A DNA stretch of 64,000 nt from Ancistrus triradiatus (GCA_025084515.1 JAJAGP010003155.1:18838-82837), one strand, 5' to 3'. Shown: positions 36,475-48,726, counted from the first letter of the stretch. Numbers and translations are program-made. The notes: generated from the sequence alone by a model not told the origin.

Positions 36475-36696
36475 ATCATCTTTCTTGTCATTATAAAACC
36501 CCCCCGTGTACAGTACAACGCATGCGAATGTAATGTAGTATAGCATCTAACAAGAAGTGCAATAAGCAGCAATGTGTCGGAATGTACAATAAATTAAAAA
36601 ATATATAAACCGGCTCACAATCAGGAACCGGCTCCTGTCGTTCGTCTCAAAGAGTCGGCTCTTAGAGCCGGATCGGTCGCGACGGACACATCACTA
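36084..36696. mobile_element. hAT-type MITE with AT microsatellite
   Basis: A 613-bp element starting tagtgatggga and ending acatcacta, with subterminal inverted 'agagccgg' and 'ccggctc' words at both ends. Imperfect 8-bp flanks GAACTCAC and CAACTCGC agree at 6 of 8 bases. It encloses an AT repeat at 36419-36466. No transposase. Confidence 0.7.
36419..36466. repeat. AT microsatellite
   Basis: About 48 bp of uninterrupted AT repeats inside the hAT-type element. Confidence 0.95.
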
Positions 36697-37574
36697 CAAC
36701 TCGCTGACTGACGTAATAGAAGTACTACATGATTACTCTCTAAGCCTAAAGTGAATACTTACAGAAAATTGTTTGTGGTTAATGCATGTATTGTTTGTAT
36801 CTTCAAACACTAGGTGGAAAACCAATGCAGTAACATCACTGTAAGCTCCACACAGCAGCAAGACCTCCTCCTGTTCAAGAACTACAGACTTCAACATTAG
36901 CAGATGTCATATGCCTGCCTAGTGATGTATTTTATCACTGTTGAATGTTAAAATTATTTATTTTTTTGCATGTGCAAATAAAATGCATTTACTAAAATTT
37001 GCTGTGCTGTGTTCACATGTTCAGTATATTTCATTGTTATGATACAGCATAGAATTCAAAGCTTGGCAAACTTTAATACTGATTATTTATTAAGCTGAGG
37101 TAAACAAGTGTAACTGGCACAACACAAAATATATTGTTGGACCAACTAGATGCATAAAATACATATAAAATATTTCATTGGCACAACTTAAATGTGTTGG
37201 TTGGTTCTAAATTCTAGGGTTGTCAGTAGAACTTAAAACATGCATTTCATAGAACTTATGTTAGGCCAGCTAAAAATATGAAGTGCAATGACTCACTAAG
37301 ATTTCTTAAGTTGGTGATACTTGATTTTTTTTACAGTGTGACAAAGGTCAGTGGAGGTCCTCTGGCCATCTTTACTTCTCAAAATTTCAGGCTTTCATGA
37401 ATACGTTTAGGCTTTAGGGTCTTTTTTTGTTTGTTTGTTTTACATCTAACCTTTAATCACTAGCCCTAAATTGTCCCTGCTCCAATTTGTTTTGGAATGT
37501 GTAGCAGGCCTGAAATGTATGGATGGATGCTTATTAACAAATGAAATGAAGTTGACCAGAAAAAAACAGAAATA
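36697..37574. other. Gene-free stretch, possible MITE fragment
   Basis: 37080-37345 ends in 'acttgattttttttacagtgtg', resembling the end of a fish MITE, but the other end is unclear. No gene is seen. Confidence 0.35.
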
Positions 37575-39137
37575 CAGTGCGGCAAAAAAATATTTAGTCA
37601 GCCACTGATTGTGCAAGTTCTCCTATTTAGAAAGATGAGAGAGGTCTGTAATTTTCATCATAGGTACACTTCAACTATGAGAGACAAAATGAAAAATAAA
37701 AATCCAGGAAATCACATTGTAGGAATTTTTTAAAGAATTTATTGTAAATCATGGTGGAAAAAAAGTATTGGTCACCCCGCAACAAGCAAGATTTCTGGCT
37801 CTCACAGACCTTTAACAACTTCTATTAAGAGCTCTTCTGTCCCTCCACGCCTTACCTGTATTAATGGCACCAGTTTGACCTCGTTTATCTGTATAAAGAC
37901 ACCTGTCCCACAGCCTCAACAGTCCGAGCTCCAAACTCGAACCATGGCCAAGACCAAAGAGCTGTCCGATGGACACCAGAAGAAAACATTGTAGACCTGA
38001 CCAGGCTGGGAAAAGAGTCCATCTACAATAGGCAAGCAGGTTGGAATAATCACTGTGGAGCAATTGTAAGACAATACACGACCATTGGAATCTCCCTTGA
38101 TCTGGGGCTTCCACGCAAGATCTCATCCCATGGGGTCAAAATGATCATAGAACGATGAGCAAAAATCCCAAACACACGGAGGGAACCTGATGAATGACCG
38201 CAGAAGAGCTGGGACAATAAACAAAACTACCATCATAACACACTACGCCCGAGAGGGACTCAGATCCTGCATGCCACGTGTCCCCCGGTTTAGCCATTAA
38301 CATGTCCTGGCCCCGTCTGAAGTTTGGGTCAAGAGCATATGGATGAATCAGAAGAGGATTGGGAGAAATATCATGTGGTTCAGATGAAACCAAAATAGAA
38401 CTTTTTGGGAAAAAACACCTGGAGAAAAAAGGATGCTGAGTTGCATCCTCAAGACACCATACCTACTGTGAAGGCATGGGGGTGGAAACATCAATGCTTT
38501 GGGGCTTTTTTATGCAAGGGGACAGGACGACTGATCCGTGTTAAAGGGAAGATGAACGAGGCCATGTATATTTTAAGCCAAAACCTCCTTCCTCCAGTGA
38601 GAGCATTGAAGATGGAACGTGGCTGGGTCTTTCAGCCATGACAATGATCCCAAACACACGCTCGGGCAATTAATGAGTGGCTCTGTAAAAGCATTTCAAA
38701 GTCCTGGAGTGCCTAGCCAGTCCTCAGATCCCCTCAGCCTCAATAGAAAATTTGTGAAGTTCGTGTTGGCCCACAACCGGGCCCAAAACATCACTGCTCG
38801 CGAGAGATCTGCAGGATGAAAGGCCAAAAATACCACTACAGGTGGGTGTGCCAACCTGGGTGAAGACATACCAGTAACCGTTTGACCTCTGTCATTGCCC
38901 ACAAAGGTTAGTTACAAGTATGAGTTGAATTTTTGTTATTGACCAAATAACGTATTTTCCACCATGATTTACATTAGTTCTTAAAAATCCTACAATGTGG
39001 ATTTCCATGGATTTTTTTTCCTCATTTTGTCTCTCATAGTTGAAGTGTAGCTATGATGGAAAATATCAGACCTCTCTCATCTTTAGTAGGAGAACTTGCA
39101 CAATCAGTGGCTAACTAAATACTTTGTTGGCCGACTG
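37575..39137 (+). mobile_element. Tc1 element with both ends, transposase decayed
   Basis: A 1563-bp element between TA at 37573-37574 and 39138-39139 with long inverted ends. It is in the opposite orientation to the family members at 4243 and 18974. The transposase start ATGGCCAAGACCAAAGAGCT is intact at 37944, but the frame stops after 16 codons. Later remains include the KTPGEK-like and VFQPxDNDPKHT-like stretches at 38420-38660. Confidence 0.85.
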
Positions 39138-39169
39138 TATCACATGTTCATAATGTCTTCAATGAAATA

Positions 39170-39507
39170 AAAGTCAAAGGAAATGTAAGGAACACTGCAT
39201 ATATTTTATGTTTTCATTTTCCATACTCTTCCATCGTTTTCTGATTTGGGGTTGTATGCAAAACACTATAAATGGTAAAAACATATTACACAATATTGTA
39301 GTATTTTCGTGACACTGTGACACCAAGGAAATTAACATAACAGCAAAACACAGCAACAACAATCTTACTGTTACTTGGACAACCAGAAAAAAAAAACAGA
39401 AGTGGATTCTGTTCTCTCTGCATGTGACTAATAATCTTTCCTCTTACAAAAAAAAATATTTAAAGCAAGGAAAATTACTGATGTCAGGAAAAGGTAACTC
39501 AGAGGAT
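39170..39507. repeat. Duplicated non-coding block, copy B (right part)
   Basis: Matches 21190-21410: 'ggaaattaaca', 'acaatcttac', 'ggattctgttctct', 'tctttcctcttacaaa', 'gatgtca'. It continues the duplication begun at 34040. Confidence 0.6.
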
Positions 39508-41239
39508 CAGTGGTGCTTGAAAGTTTGTGAACAATTTAGAATGTTCTATATTTCTGCATAAATATGACCTAAAACATCATCAGATTTTCACACAAGTCCT
39601 AAAAGTAGATAAAGAGAACCCAGTTAAACGAATGAGACAAAAATATTATACTTGGTCATTTATTAATTTGTTTATTTAAATTTGTAAAGTGATCCAAAAT
39701 TACATATCTGAGAATACCAAACGTATGTGAACCTCTAAGATTAGCAGCTAATTGAAGGAGAAATTAGCGTTAGGTGTTTGCAATAAATGAGATGACAATC
39801 AGGTGTGAGTGGGCACCCTCTTTTACTTGTAGAACAGAGATCTATAGTCTGATCTTCAGAACTCGCTTGTGGAAGTGTATCATATCACAAACAAAGGAGT
39901 TTTGTGAGAACCTCAGAAAAAGTTTTATTGATTCTCATCAGGCTAGAAATAGTTGCAATGCCATTTCTAAAGAGTTTGAACTCCACCAGTCCACAGTTAG
40001 ACAGACTGTGTACTGATGGAGGAAATTCAAGATTACAATCACCATCCCCAGGAGTGGTTGACTAACAAGGTTCAAGAGCAAAGTGTTTAATAGTCTGTGA
40101 GATCACAGAGCAGCACAGGGTAAACATTAAGCAACTGAAGGCCTCACTCACATTGGTTAATATTAATGTTCATGAGTCCACCATCAGGAGAACACTGAAC
40201 AACAATGGTGTGCATGGCAGAGTTGCAAGGAGAAAGCCACTGCTCTCCAAAAAGGTGATTGGTCAAACATTTTGTAAATAGATGAGATAAAAATCTAACA
40301 TTTTGGTTCAAATAATACATATTATGTCTGGAGAAAGAAAAACACTGCACAGTGGTGGTAGTATTACAGTTTAGGCCTGTTTTGCTGCATCTGGCGATGA
40401 TGATTTGCTCATACCGATGGAGCTATGGATACTGAATTATGCCTGCAAATTCATTCATTCATTGCCTTGTCTATTTGTTCTTAATCAGGGTCATGGGAAT
40501 GGCGGTGCCTAGCCGACTGCACAACAGGGACAGCAGGACAACCCTAGACAGGGTGCCAATCCATTGTAGGGCACACACTCACACTCTCATAACACACATT
40601 GGGGCTTTTTGAAAACACCAATTGACCTAACACCTTACACCTAACACCTAACATCTTTGGAATTTGGGAGGAAACCAGAGTAGACTGAGTAACCCACACA
40701 GACGGAGCACAGGGTCAGCATCGAACCAGTGATCTCGGAGTTGTGAGGCAACAGTGCTAACCACTGCACCACCATGCCTGCAAACACTAAAACAAAATGT
40801 CATTGAATCTTTCTGTGAACTGAATCTCAAGAGAATATGGGTCACATAGCAAGGCAACAACCCTAAAATTGTTCCACCAAATAATGGTTAAAGAAGAATA
40901 CGTTAATGTTTTCCAGTTTAAATGGTGTGGAAGAAAATTCATGTGAGGAAACCCACCAACAGCCCAGAGAAATGGGATAAAATCCCATCAAGCTGATGTG
41001 CAGAAATGATCAACAGTAAAAGGTAATGTTTAGTAGCAGTTTTGGCTGCACAAGGGGGGCACATTAGATATAAATCACATACTTTTGCCGCTCAGAGATA
41101 TGTAACATCGGATAATTTTCCTCAATGTATAATATTTTCTGTCTAATTACTTCTTTTTATCTACTTTTATGACTTGGGAGAAGCTTGTATGATGTTTTAG
41201 GTCATGCAGATTAAAGAAAATTATAAATACTTTCATGTG
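39508..41239 (+). mobile_element. Tc1 element interrupted by a SINE
   Basis: The left end cagtggtgcttgaaagtttg is at 39508. Transposase traces include the helix-turn-helix near 39900-40010 (AISKEFELHQSTVRQTV) and later phrases near 40150-40250. A DANA-like SINE interrupts it at about 40450-40785. The right end fades near 41239 without an intact terminal repeat. Confidence 0.75.
40450..40785 (-). mobile_element. DANA/HE1-like SINE inserted in Tc1
   Basis: Reverse-strand copy: attcattcattg, 'agacagggtgccaatccatt', 'catctttggaatttgggagg', 'aaccagagtag', and the tRNA-like end 'gtgctaaccactgcaccacc'. Tc1 homology resumes after it. Confidence 0.75.
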
Positions 41240-41266
41240 TGTTTGTTTTCATTATCATTGTTTTAG

Positions 41267-41507
41267 TTGCACAAGTCTGGAACTACTGCAACTTCACCAT
41301 CGGCTCTTACCAGCTTGTGTGGTTTCCTGCTTAACTAGACTATCTGTAATCTCTGTGGGAGAAAAAGTGCCTGGTTTGCCTAATGAGCAGATGAGTAATC
41401 CTAGTGTTTTGCTCTTAAAGCTACTGTCAAATGTCAGAAAGAAATATAGTGCCTACAGAGCTAAGACTTGTCTACAGAATATTGCTTATGGACTAAAGAA
41501 GCAGTAA
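41267..41507 (+). CDS. Candidate 3' terminal exon, unrecognised
   Basis: After a T-rich tract and acceptor (ttgttttag|TTG, AG at 41265-41266) a frame of 80 codons runs to TAA at 41505-41507. The protein is leucine-rich, then basic: ...SVGEKVPGLPNEQMSNPSVL, LLKLLSNVRKKYSAYRAKTC, ending AYGLKKQ. It reads like real coding sequence, but I do not recognise it. The acceptor tract lies directly against the fossil Tc1 end, and no upstream exon is visible, so it could be a stranded exon or chance. Confidence 0.3.
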
Positions 41508-41743
41508 ACTGCCTTCATATTTGAGGTGTTTATTGTATGGGTGGCCATTTTAGTGCTTATATGTAACTAAAAAAATCATGTGTTTGTTAGTTATAAAGAA
41601 ATAATAGCCTTACTGTCTACTGATTTTATAAGCTAAAACAAAACTAATCTAAAGTAACCAAACAGCTTATCACGTTGTAGCTGAGTGATGTAGTTTCATT
41701 TTTAAACAATCACTTTTATAGTGTTTAGTTCATTCTTAGTTCA

Positions 41744-41965
41744 TTCTTACATATAACTTCTACCACCCAAGGAGGTTGGGTCCCTTTTTGAGTCTTGGTC
41801 CTCCCAAGATTTCTTCCTTATAATGTTTAGGGAGTTTTTCCTTGCCACTGTCGCCCCAGGCTTGCTCAGTTTCGGATTGGCATTATAATTTAGAAGATAA
41901 TCTAAAATTATACAGCTGGTTTGAGACAATACTCCATTGTAAGAAGCACTATAGAAACATTTTTT
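41744..41965 (+). mobile_element. L2-clade 3' end
   Basis: Matches other copies from 'acccaaggaggttgggtccc' through 'gccactgtcgcc' and 'gagacaatactccattgtaa'. It ends near 41965 without the tgactt tail. Confidence 0.8.
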
Positions 41966-43557
41966 AATAAAACATTTTTAATAAACTGATTTTAATAGGG
42001 AACATGTATTATACCTCAGCACATGGCCTGGATGCACAATTATAGACATTTACTTAGGGTAACTACTTGTGTGTGCAATGTGTGGAGCTTGGAATGGCTC
42101 TGGAAATAAAATATTTGAAAATTGACCTTCAGACAATTGAACTGTACTCCTTTCATGATATTTTTCATGAATATATTGTCATAAACATAATTCTAATCTA
42201 GGCGTCATCAGATCCACTTTACAGGGACTGGGCCTGTACCCCAATGAGATGTTGCCGTGCCCCAGTACAGGCACTACGTTTCCTATAATGCCTCAGGATC
42301 TTTCCAAAAGCTTGAGTGGTTAATGCTTTCAGTCAGAGCCAGTTCTTTCGGTTTTTCGCCAGGAGTAATGGACATCAGCAAATATTTAAAACAGTCAGTC
42401 ACACTGCAGGCAAGGTAATGATAACTCAAATATATATATTTTGGTTAGCCACTTATATCTGTATAAACTAGGGTATATATAAGTACGTATTAGACCACTA
42501 AAGCAAAGGAATTCATTAAAATAATCAGTTATGTTAGATTCATTTCTTCTTCATTTCTCATCCAGGGCAGAGTAACGCCCACTTTAGTGTTAAATCACTT
42601 AATCAATGTAGTGTTTAACAGGCTTATTTTGTATGCACAGATGTGACTGATTGGCAAGCAGATGGGTTACTGCTGTGCCCCTCTAAATTCTCAGTGTACA
42701 GTACAAGTAATCTAGAAACGCCCCAGTTTCTAAAGCTTATTAAGTTCAGTTTCTCAGCTTCACTAATGAACTTAAGACTTTTATTTCTATTAAACATGTG
42801 AGACCACATTTTACCCAGGTTTAGATGCTGGGTAGACATAGATTTGTGGGGCCCGTAGTTCTTAGACGTACGGTAGTTGTGAGGACTCTTGTATATATGT
42901 AAAAATGACCAAAGAGATTTAATTTGTTCTGTCTGAGTTTATTTTAAATAGGTCTAAAGAATAAAATAAAGAATTCAAGCAAATGTTGCATGAAAATGAC
43001 TGTGAACATACAGACGTTCCAAACAAACAATCACAGAGTCTCTGAAGGGGTGTTTTTAACCTTGTACAGAATGCTTGTGTTTGTAGTTTTATACTTATTT
43101 ATTTAGTTAATTACATATTGTACACCAACTGACAAAGAATAAACCTCACATTCAGTAGGGTACAGTGGGTACTTCCTATTCTTATTAACGTTCTTTTGGT
43201 GTGACAAGCTCTAACAATCAACATTTGTAGGTGGACCAGAGATCAGTCTGCATATTTCTCACTTTCCAAGCAAAGTCCAGCAAGCAGTGTACATGTTAAA
43301 ACACTCCCTCACTATTTCCTCATTCCTGTTGTAGCTCTGCTAAGTTCTGTAGCAAGACCTTAAGGATGATCCTCTCTTGTTCATGTACAGCACATTCTTA
43401 TGAGTAACAGCTTGCACTTTCAACCAAATTTTCTTCACTTTTTCCCGAGCCACCATTGCACCTGAAATGCATATTAAATGTATTAAAGTAAAGGACTTTG
43501 AGTTATGAAATATATTAAAAGATATATGTATGTGTGTGTATATAAAAGTTTATATAC
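41966..43557. other. Gene-free stretch
   Basis: No transposon ends or convincing exons. Short facing words gcctgtac and gtacaggc occur near 42233 and 42284. Confidence 0.4.
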
Positions 43558-43985
43558 AAAGAAGTAAGGCAGTTCTGATGGCAAAAGGGGGTCCAACCCT
43601 GTACTAACAAGGTGTACCAATGAAGTGGTCGATAAGTGATTAGTGACCCCCTTAATTCATGGCTTAGATTCAACAAGGTTGCTGGAAACATTCCTCAGCA
43701 ATTTTGGTCCATATTGACACTGTAGTATCACACAGTTGCAAATCCCCTGTTCCACCACATCCCAAAAGGTGCTCTACTGGATTGAGATCTGCTGACTGTG
43801 GAGTTATTTGAGTACAGTGATCGCGTTTTCATGTTCAAGAAACCAGTCTGAGATGATTTTTCTGAAATACTCAGACCAGCCCATCTAGCATCAACAACCA
43901 TGCCCCATTTAAAGTAACTTAAATCACCTTTCTTCCCCATTCTGATGCTCAGTTTGAACTTCAGTAGGTTGTCTTGACTATGACT
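43558..43985 (-). mobile_element. Two Tc1 fragments joined tail to tail
   Basis: 43558-43655 is the 3' end of a Tc1 family in plus orientation ('ggcaaaagggggtccaaccc'). From 43658 the same family's C-terminal coding part appears in minus orientation, running to its N-terminus at 43985 (minus frame 43997-43728: GKKGDLSYFKWGMVVDARWA, then GLSISE...). The minus piece has lost most of the catalytic domain. Confidence 0.7.
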
Positions 43986-44965
43986 ACATGGATTCATGGA
44001 AAGGTGATGTAAGTGACTTTGAATGTGTCATGGTTGTTGGAGCTAGAGAGGCTGGTCTGAGTATTTCAGAAACTGCTGAGCTACTGGGATTTTCACCCAC
44101 AGCCATCTCTCGGGTTTACAGAGAATGGTCCGAAACAGAAAAAAATGCTTTGTTGATGCCAGAGGTCAAAGGAGAATGTCCAGACTGGTTTGAGTTAAAA
44201 AGACAAGAGTAACTCAAATAACGACTTGTTACAAACCAAGGTATGCAGAAGAACAGTTCTCAATGCACAACCCTGAAGCAAATGGGCTACGGCAGCAGAA
44301 GAGCACACCGGGTGCCACTCCTGTCAGCTAAGAACAAGCAGCTGTGGCCACGATTCACAGACTCACTAAAATTGGACAAAAGAAGATTGGAAAAGCATTG
44401 TCTGGTCTGATTTCTGTTGCAATATTCGGATAGTAGGGTCAGAAATTTGGCATAAACAACATGAAAGTATGGATCCATCCTGCCTTGTATCAACAGTTCA
44501 GTGGTGGTGTAATAGTCACGGGGATATTTTCTCGGCACACTGTGGGCCACTTGATACCAATTGAGCATCGTTTAAACGCCACAGCCTTCCTATTGTTGCT
44601 GACCATGTCCATCCTTTAATGAACACAGTGTAAGTGTATCTTCTACACATCATGTCACAAGGCTCAGATCATCTCAAACTTGTTTCTTGAACATGACAGT
44701 GAGTTCACTGTACTCAAAATGGCCTCCACAGTCACCAGATCTCAATCCAATAGAACACATTTGGGATGTACAGGAGATTCACATCATGGATGTGCAGCCG
44801 ACAAATCTGCAGCAACTGCGTGACGCATTTCATGTCAATATGGACCAACAGACCACGAAGAATTAAGACCCAAAAGTGGGTCAAGCCTGGTACGTAAAAA
44901 AAGTATGCACTCCGATATGATCCAAGCTGGAAACTGCAAAAGGCACTAGCTGTTAGTCACATGGT
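43986..44965 (+). mobile_element. Tc1 copy in head-to-head orientation
   Basis: The plus-strand transposase starts at 43988 (MDSWKGDVSDFECVMVVGAR, EAGLSISETAELLGFSPTAI), the same N-terminus as the minus piece just before it. Later parts include RRAHRVPLLSAK near 44295 and QSPDLNPIEHIWD near 44730. Frames are broken. No terminal repeat was found on the right. Confidence 0.7.
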
Positions 44966-45035
44966 GCTGCTTATATAAGTATACTTATATAAGTATAAGT
45001 ATATAAGTATATATACTTATATATATACTTATATA

Positions 45036-45110
45036 CACAGCTCAAAAAATAAAGGGGAACACTTGGAGTTATATTGTGTTGTTTAAGTGTTCCCTTTATT
45101 TTTTGAGCAG
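45036..45110. mobile_element. 75-bp palindromic mini-element
   Basis: Consists almost only of inverted ends (gctcaaaaaataaaggggaa and tccctttattttttgagc) around about 25 central bases. The same unit in the opposite orientation lies at 48561-48633. The ends resemble Tc1-type repeats and TA lies outside. Confidence 0.75.
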
Positions 45111-45124
45111 CATATATATATATA

Positions 45125-45592
45125 AATTACAGCCACTACAGCATCAATTTGTCTTGGAAATGACATCTACAAGTCCTGCACAGTGGTCAGAGGGATTTTA
45201 AGCCATTCTTCTTGCAGGATAGTGGCCAGGTCACTACGTGATGCTGGTGGAGTAAAACGTTTCCTGACTCGCTTCTCCAAAACACCCCAAAGTGGCTCAA
45301 TAATATTTACTATTTACTAATAAACTGGTGATTGTGCAGGCCATGGGAGATGTTCAACTTCACTTTCATGTTCATCAAACCATCTGAACTCTGGTATGTC
45401 ACCCATAATGTTGTGTGCATTGCAATATTTTGAGCAAAACTGTGCTCTTACCCTGCAAATTGAACCTTCACACTCTGCTCTTACTGGTGCAATGTGCAAT
45501 TAATGAAGATTGGCCACCAGACTGGTTCAATTTAGCCATGAAACCTCCCACACTAAAATGACAGGTGTTTCAGTTTCATTGTCTAACCCCTG
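45125..45592 (-). mobile_element. Degenerate non-autonomous Tc1 relative
   Basis: Contains 'gccattcttcttgcag', 'caggccatgggagatgttca' and ends 'tgtctaacccctgta', consistent with a Tc1-type terminal repeat. No transposase motif could be read. Confidence 0.5.
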
Positions 45593-45599
45593 TATATAT

Positions 45600-46240
45600 A
45601 TATATATCTCAGAATGCACAACATGTGGTGAGGTTACAACAGCAGAAGACCATATCAAGTTTCACTTCTGTCTGCCAATAACAGAAAACTGAGGCTTCAG
45701 TGGGCACAAGCTCACCAGATTTCTGCTGAGGCACACAGACTAATTGGTTGCCAACAGCATGAATTCATGGTCCCAACAGGCCAGGCTGATGGAGGTGGTG
45801 TTATGGTGTTGGGAATGTTTTCTTGGAACACTTTGTCTCAAACAGTCATTGACTGAATGCTGCAGGCTGAGTTTTGTTGCTGACCATGTGCATCCCTTCA
45901 TGACCACAATCTACCTAATCTTCTAATAACTATTTGCAACATAATAATGCAACATGTTATAAAGTAAATGGCTTGTTTCATGAACATGACAATGACTTTT
46001 CTCAGTGGTTTTCCCAGTCACCGTATGTGAAACCAGTGGAACATATGGAATGTAGCAGAACGGGAGATTTGCAGCATGGATGTCCAGAAGAAAAAAATAG
46101 CAGAAATTGTGTGATGAAGTCATGTCAACACAAAACAGAAGCTCAAAGGAATGCTTCCAGCATCTACTGGAATCTATGCCATGAAGAACCGAGATTGATT
46201 TGACAGCAAAGAGAGGACTTCCCGGGATTAGCATTTGAAG
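45600..46240 (+). mobile_element. Tc1 copy, catalytic half
   Basis: Same family as 43986-44965, from 'ttacaacagcagaagacca' through 'gttgctgaccatgtgcatcc' (45879) to 'gaatctatgccatgaagaac' (46170-46190). Frames are broken and both ends missing. Confidence 0.65.
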
Positions 46241-46376
46241 TGCTCAGTAAACATGTATACAAAAAATGACTAGTAAAGTCCAGAAGCCAGAACTGGTAGA
46301 CCAGCCTGTAGTATAAATTAACTTCTTTCATCAGTAGTAAAAATCATAACTTGTCCCTAACTAGACAGTAATCATA

Positions 46377-46377
<1 letters not shown>

Positions 46378-46407
<30 letters not shown>

Positions 46408-47019
46408 TTTCTTTTTTTTGGTGAATATATTTTTATTATTTTCTCAGACAAAAACCAACAGAGACAAACATGCACAGAAATGCAACAAAATCAATACTTT
46501 AAGACCATTGTTCAATAGTGGCTGCCCTGCCATGATGTAATTTGGCAGTGGCTCGCTCTAGCATTAAAATGTCCCAAATTAAATACAAAACACTGACTGA
46601 ACCAGACTCAACCCGAAATTTTAAGATAGTCTCCTTAATTGTACTAGCGGCCATTATTACTTTCCTTTCACTAAAGTTTATGTTGGAAACAGAATCATCT
46701 CAGAGCAAAAACATAATTGGAGACAGCGGAAGATCCCGCCCCAGCAGAGAACATAATAAAGATATCACTAATTCCCAGAGTTGTTTAACTAGGGGACACT
46801 GCCAGAAGACATGCATAAATGTGCCAGTGACACCCAAATAGCACTTATGACATAACTTATCAGTAGAAAGCTTCATCTGGAAGGCACAGTGTGGTGTAAT
46901 ATAAAATCTGTGGACACAGTTTGTAATAAGCTAGTTATTGGGCAAAATTCCTAGAAGAAGTGAATATATTTCCCCAGATTTGATCCCAGTCCAGTTCCTC
47001 ATCATTAATAGATAAATCC
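46378..47019 (-). mobile_element. 5'-truncated L1-clade LINE with 15-bp target duplication
   Basis: AGACAGTAATCATAT occurs at 46363-46377 and 47020-47034. Inside, next to the left copy, are AT repeats and a poly-T run (the element's poly-A tail on the minus strand). The sequence beyond translates in reverse to a typical L1 ORF2 C-terminus (HVFWQCPLVKQLWEL near 46810-46770). About 640 bp survive. Confidence 0.8.
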
Positions 47020-47329
47020 AGACAGTAATCATATTTTAACAGTGTTGTATTTCATACTTTGTCAGTTACCGTGCTTTGATTTTTAAAATCCAAATATGCA
47101 GGCAGTGTCAAATACAATGCTAATTAAAATATTCTGTATTAGGTATGTATATGTTGTATTAAGTATTTGAAGTCCATTAAGTGATAAATTGTATATTGTA
47201 ATAAATTGAAAAACATCAAAAGCCAAAACAAACACTGTGTTACGAGACAGTTACAAATAATTTCCTCTACAATATCTTCATCAAGTTATTGATTAATACT
47301 TTTTAAATAGAGTGCATGTGTCCGGCTTG

Positions 47330-48290
47330 CAGACAGGGATGAGGATAGAGAAAGACGCAAGTGTAAGTACAAGACTGAGGCAAGACATGGGTCTGACTGT
47401 GAACAGATAAAGGCTAATAGCTTGGCTAACACAAATAGACAAAGGCTAATGGGCTAGGCTAACACAAACAGTCAAAGGCTAGCAGGCTAAACTAACACAA
47501 ACTGACAGATGCAAATAGGCTAAGCTAACACAAGCAGACAGAGGCTAACAGGCCTCAGCTATCACAAACAGACAGAGTTAACAGGCTAAGCTAATACAAG
47601 CAGTCAGAGGCTACCAGGCTAAGCTAACACAAACAGACAGACCCGTGATGAGACACAGGACTAGGCTACACAGAGATATAAAATGAAGCTCAGACTAACA
47701 GTCTAAGATAACACAAACAGGAAGAGGTAAACAGGCTATGCCATTGTTTCTCAATCCTGGTCCTGGAGCCCCACCGCTCTGCATGTTTTAGTGTTTTCCT
47801 GCTCTCAACGCACCTGATCCAACTACTCAGCTCAAGCCTGTTATTGAGTTAAAGTGAGTGTGTTTAAATAGGAGAAGCACGAAGTTGTATAGAGCGGTGG
47901 GGCGCCAGGACCAGGATTGAGAAACACTAGGCTATGCTAACACAAACAGACAGAATTAACAGGCTAAGCTAATACAAACAGTCAGAAAGAATTAAGCTAA
48001 CATACAGGCAGATGCTAACAGGCTAGGTTAGCACAAACAGTCTTAGGCTAACAGGCCTCAGCTAACACAAACAAACAGAGTTAAGAGGCTAAGCTAACAC
48101 ACAGGCAGAGGCAACAGGTTACGCTAATACAAATAGTCAGAGGTCAACATGCTAAGCTAGCACAAACAGGCAGAGGGTAACAGGCTATAGCCAGCTCACA
48201 GACAAATGCTAACATGTTAAGCTAGCACAAACAGGCAATGGTTAACAGCCCTCAGCCCTCATTAACAGACAGGGTTAACACGTACGGATG
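47330..48290. repeat. Degenerate minisatellite, ~33-bp unit
   Basis: About 25 diverged repeats built on aggctaacaggctaagctaa followed by cacaaacagacag. Spacing is about 33 bp with gains and losses. A hAT-type MITE interrupts the array at 47742-47929. Confidence 0.9.
47742..47929. mobile_element. 188-bp hAT-type MITE in the minisatellite
   Basis: Inverted ends ttgtttctcaatcctggtcc and the reverse of ggaccaggattgagaaacac. Flanked by GGCTATGC at 47734-47741 and 47930-47937. The flank word is a variant of the satellite unit, but the identical variant on both sides supports a true 8-bp target duplication. Confidence 0.85.
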
Positions 48291-48560
48291 TTCTAAACGT
48301 TCTAAATGTGAAAATAATTCTAATGTAAAACTCAAACTGCAACTTCAAAAAGTTCAAATACTTTGTAAATAGTGACTATGGGAATGTTCAATGTCTCAGT
48401 CTTCAGTGTGTCCAAAATAAGGTACAGAGATGTTTATAACAAATGCTATAATTAAACACTTCATATTTAGAAACAATAAACAAATATTGAGTATGATATA
48501 TTAAAGGAAGTGCATAAAAGTTCTCATGTCTGTTTGTGGTTTGAGTCTATATTATATATA

Positions 48561-48633
48561 CTGCTTAAAAAATAAAGGGAACACTTAAACAACACAATAT
48601 AACTCCAAGTGTGCCCTTTATTTTTTTGAGCAG
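48561..48633. mobile_element. 73-bp palindromic mini-element, second copy
   Basis: The reverse complement arrangement of 45036-45110: ctgcttaaaaaataaaggga ... tttatttttttgagcag, flanked by TA on both sides. Confidence 0.75.
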
Positions 48634-48726
48634 TATATATAAACCAAATAAAATTTTTGAATGGTGGTTCACCAGGCACAGCTTTAAAAAGATCCTTCTT
48701 CATACCGTATGTGTGGTGGTGTCCTC

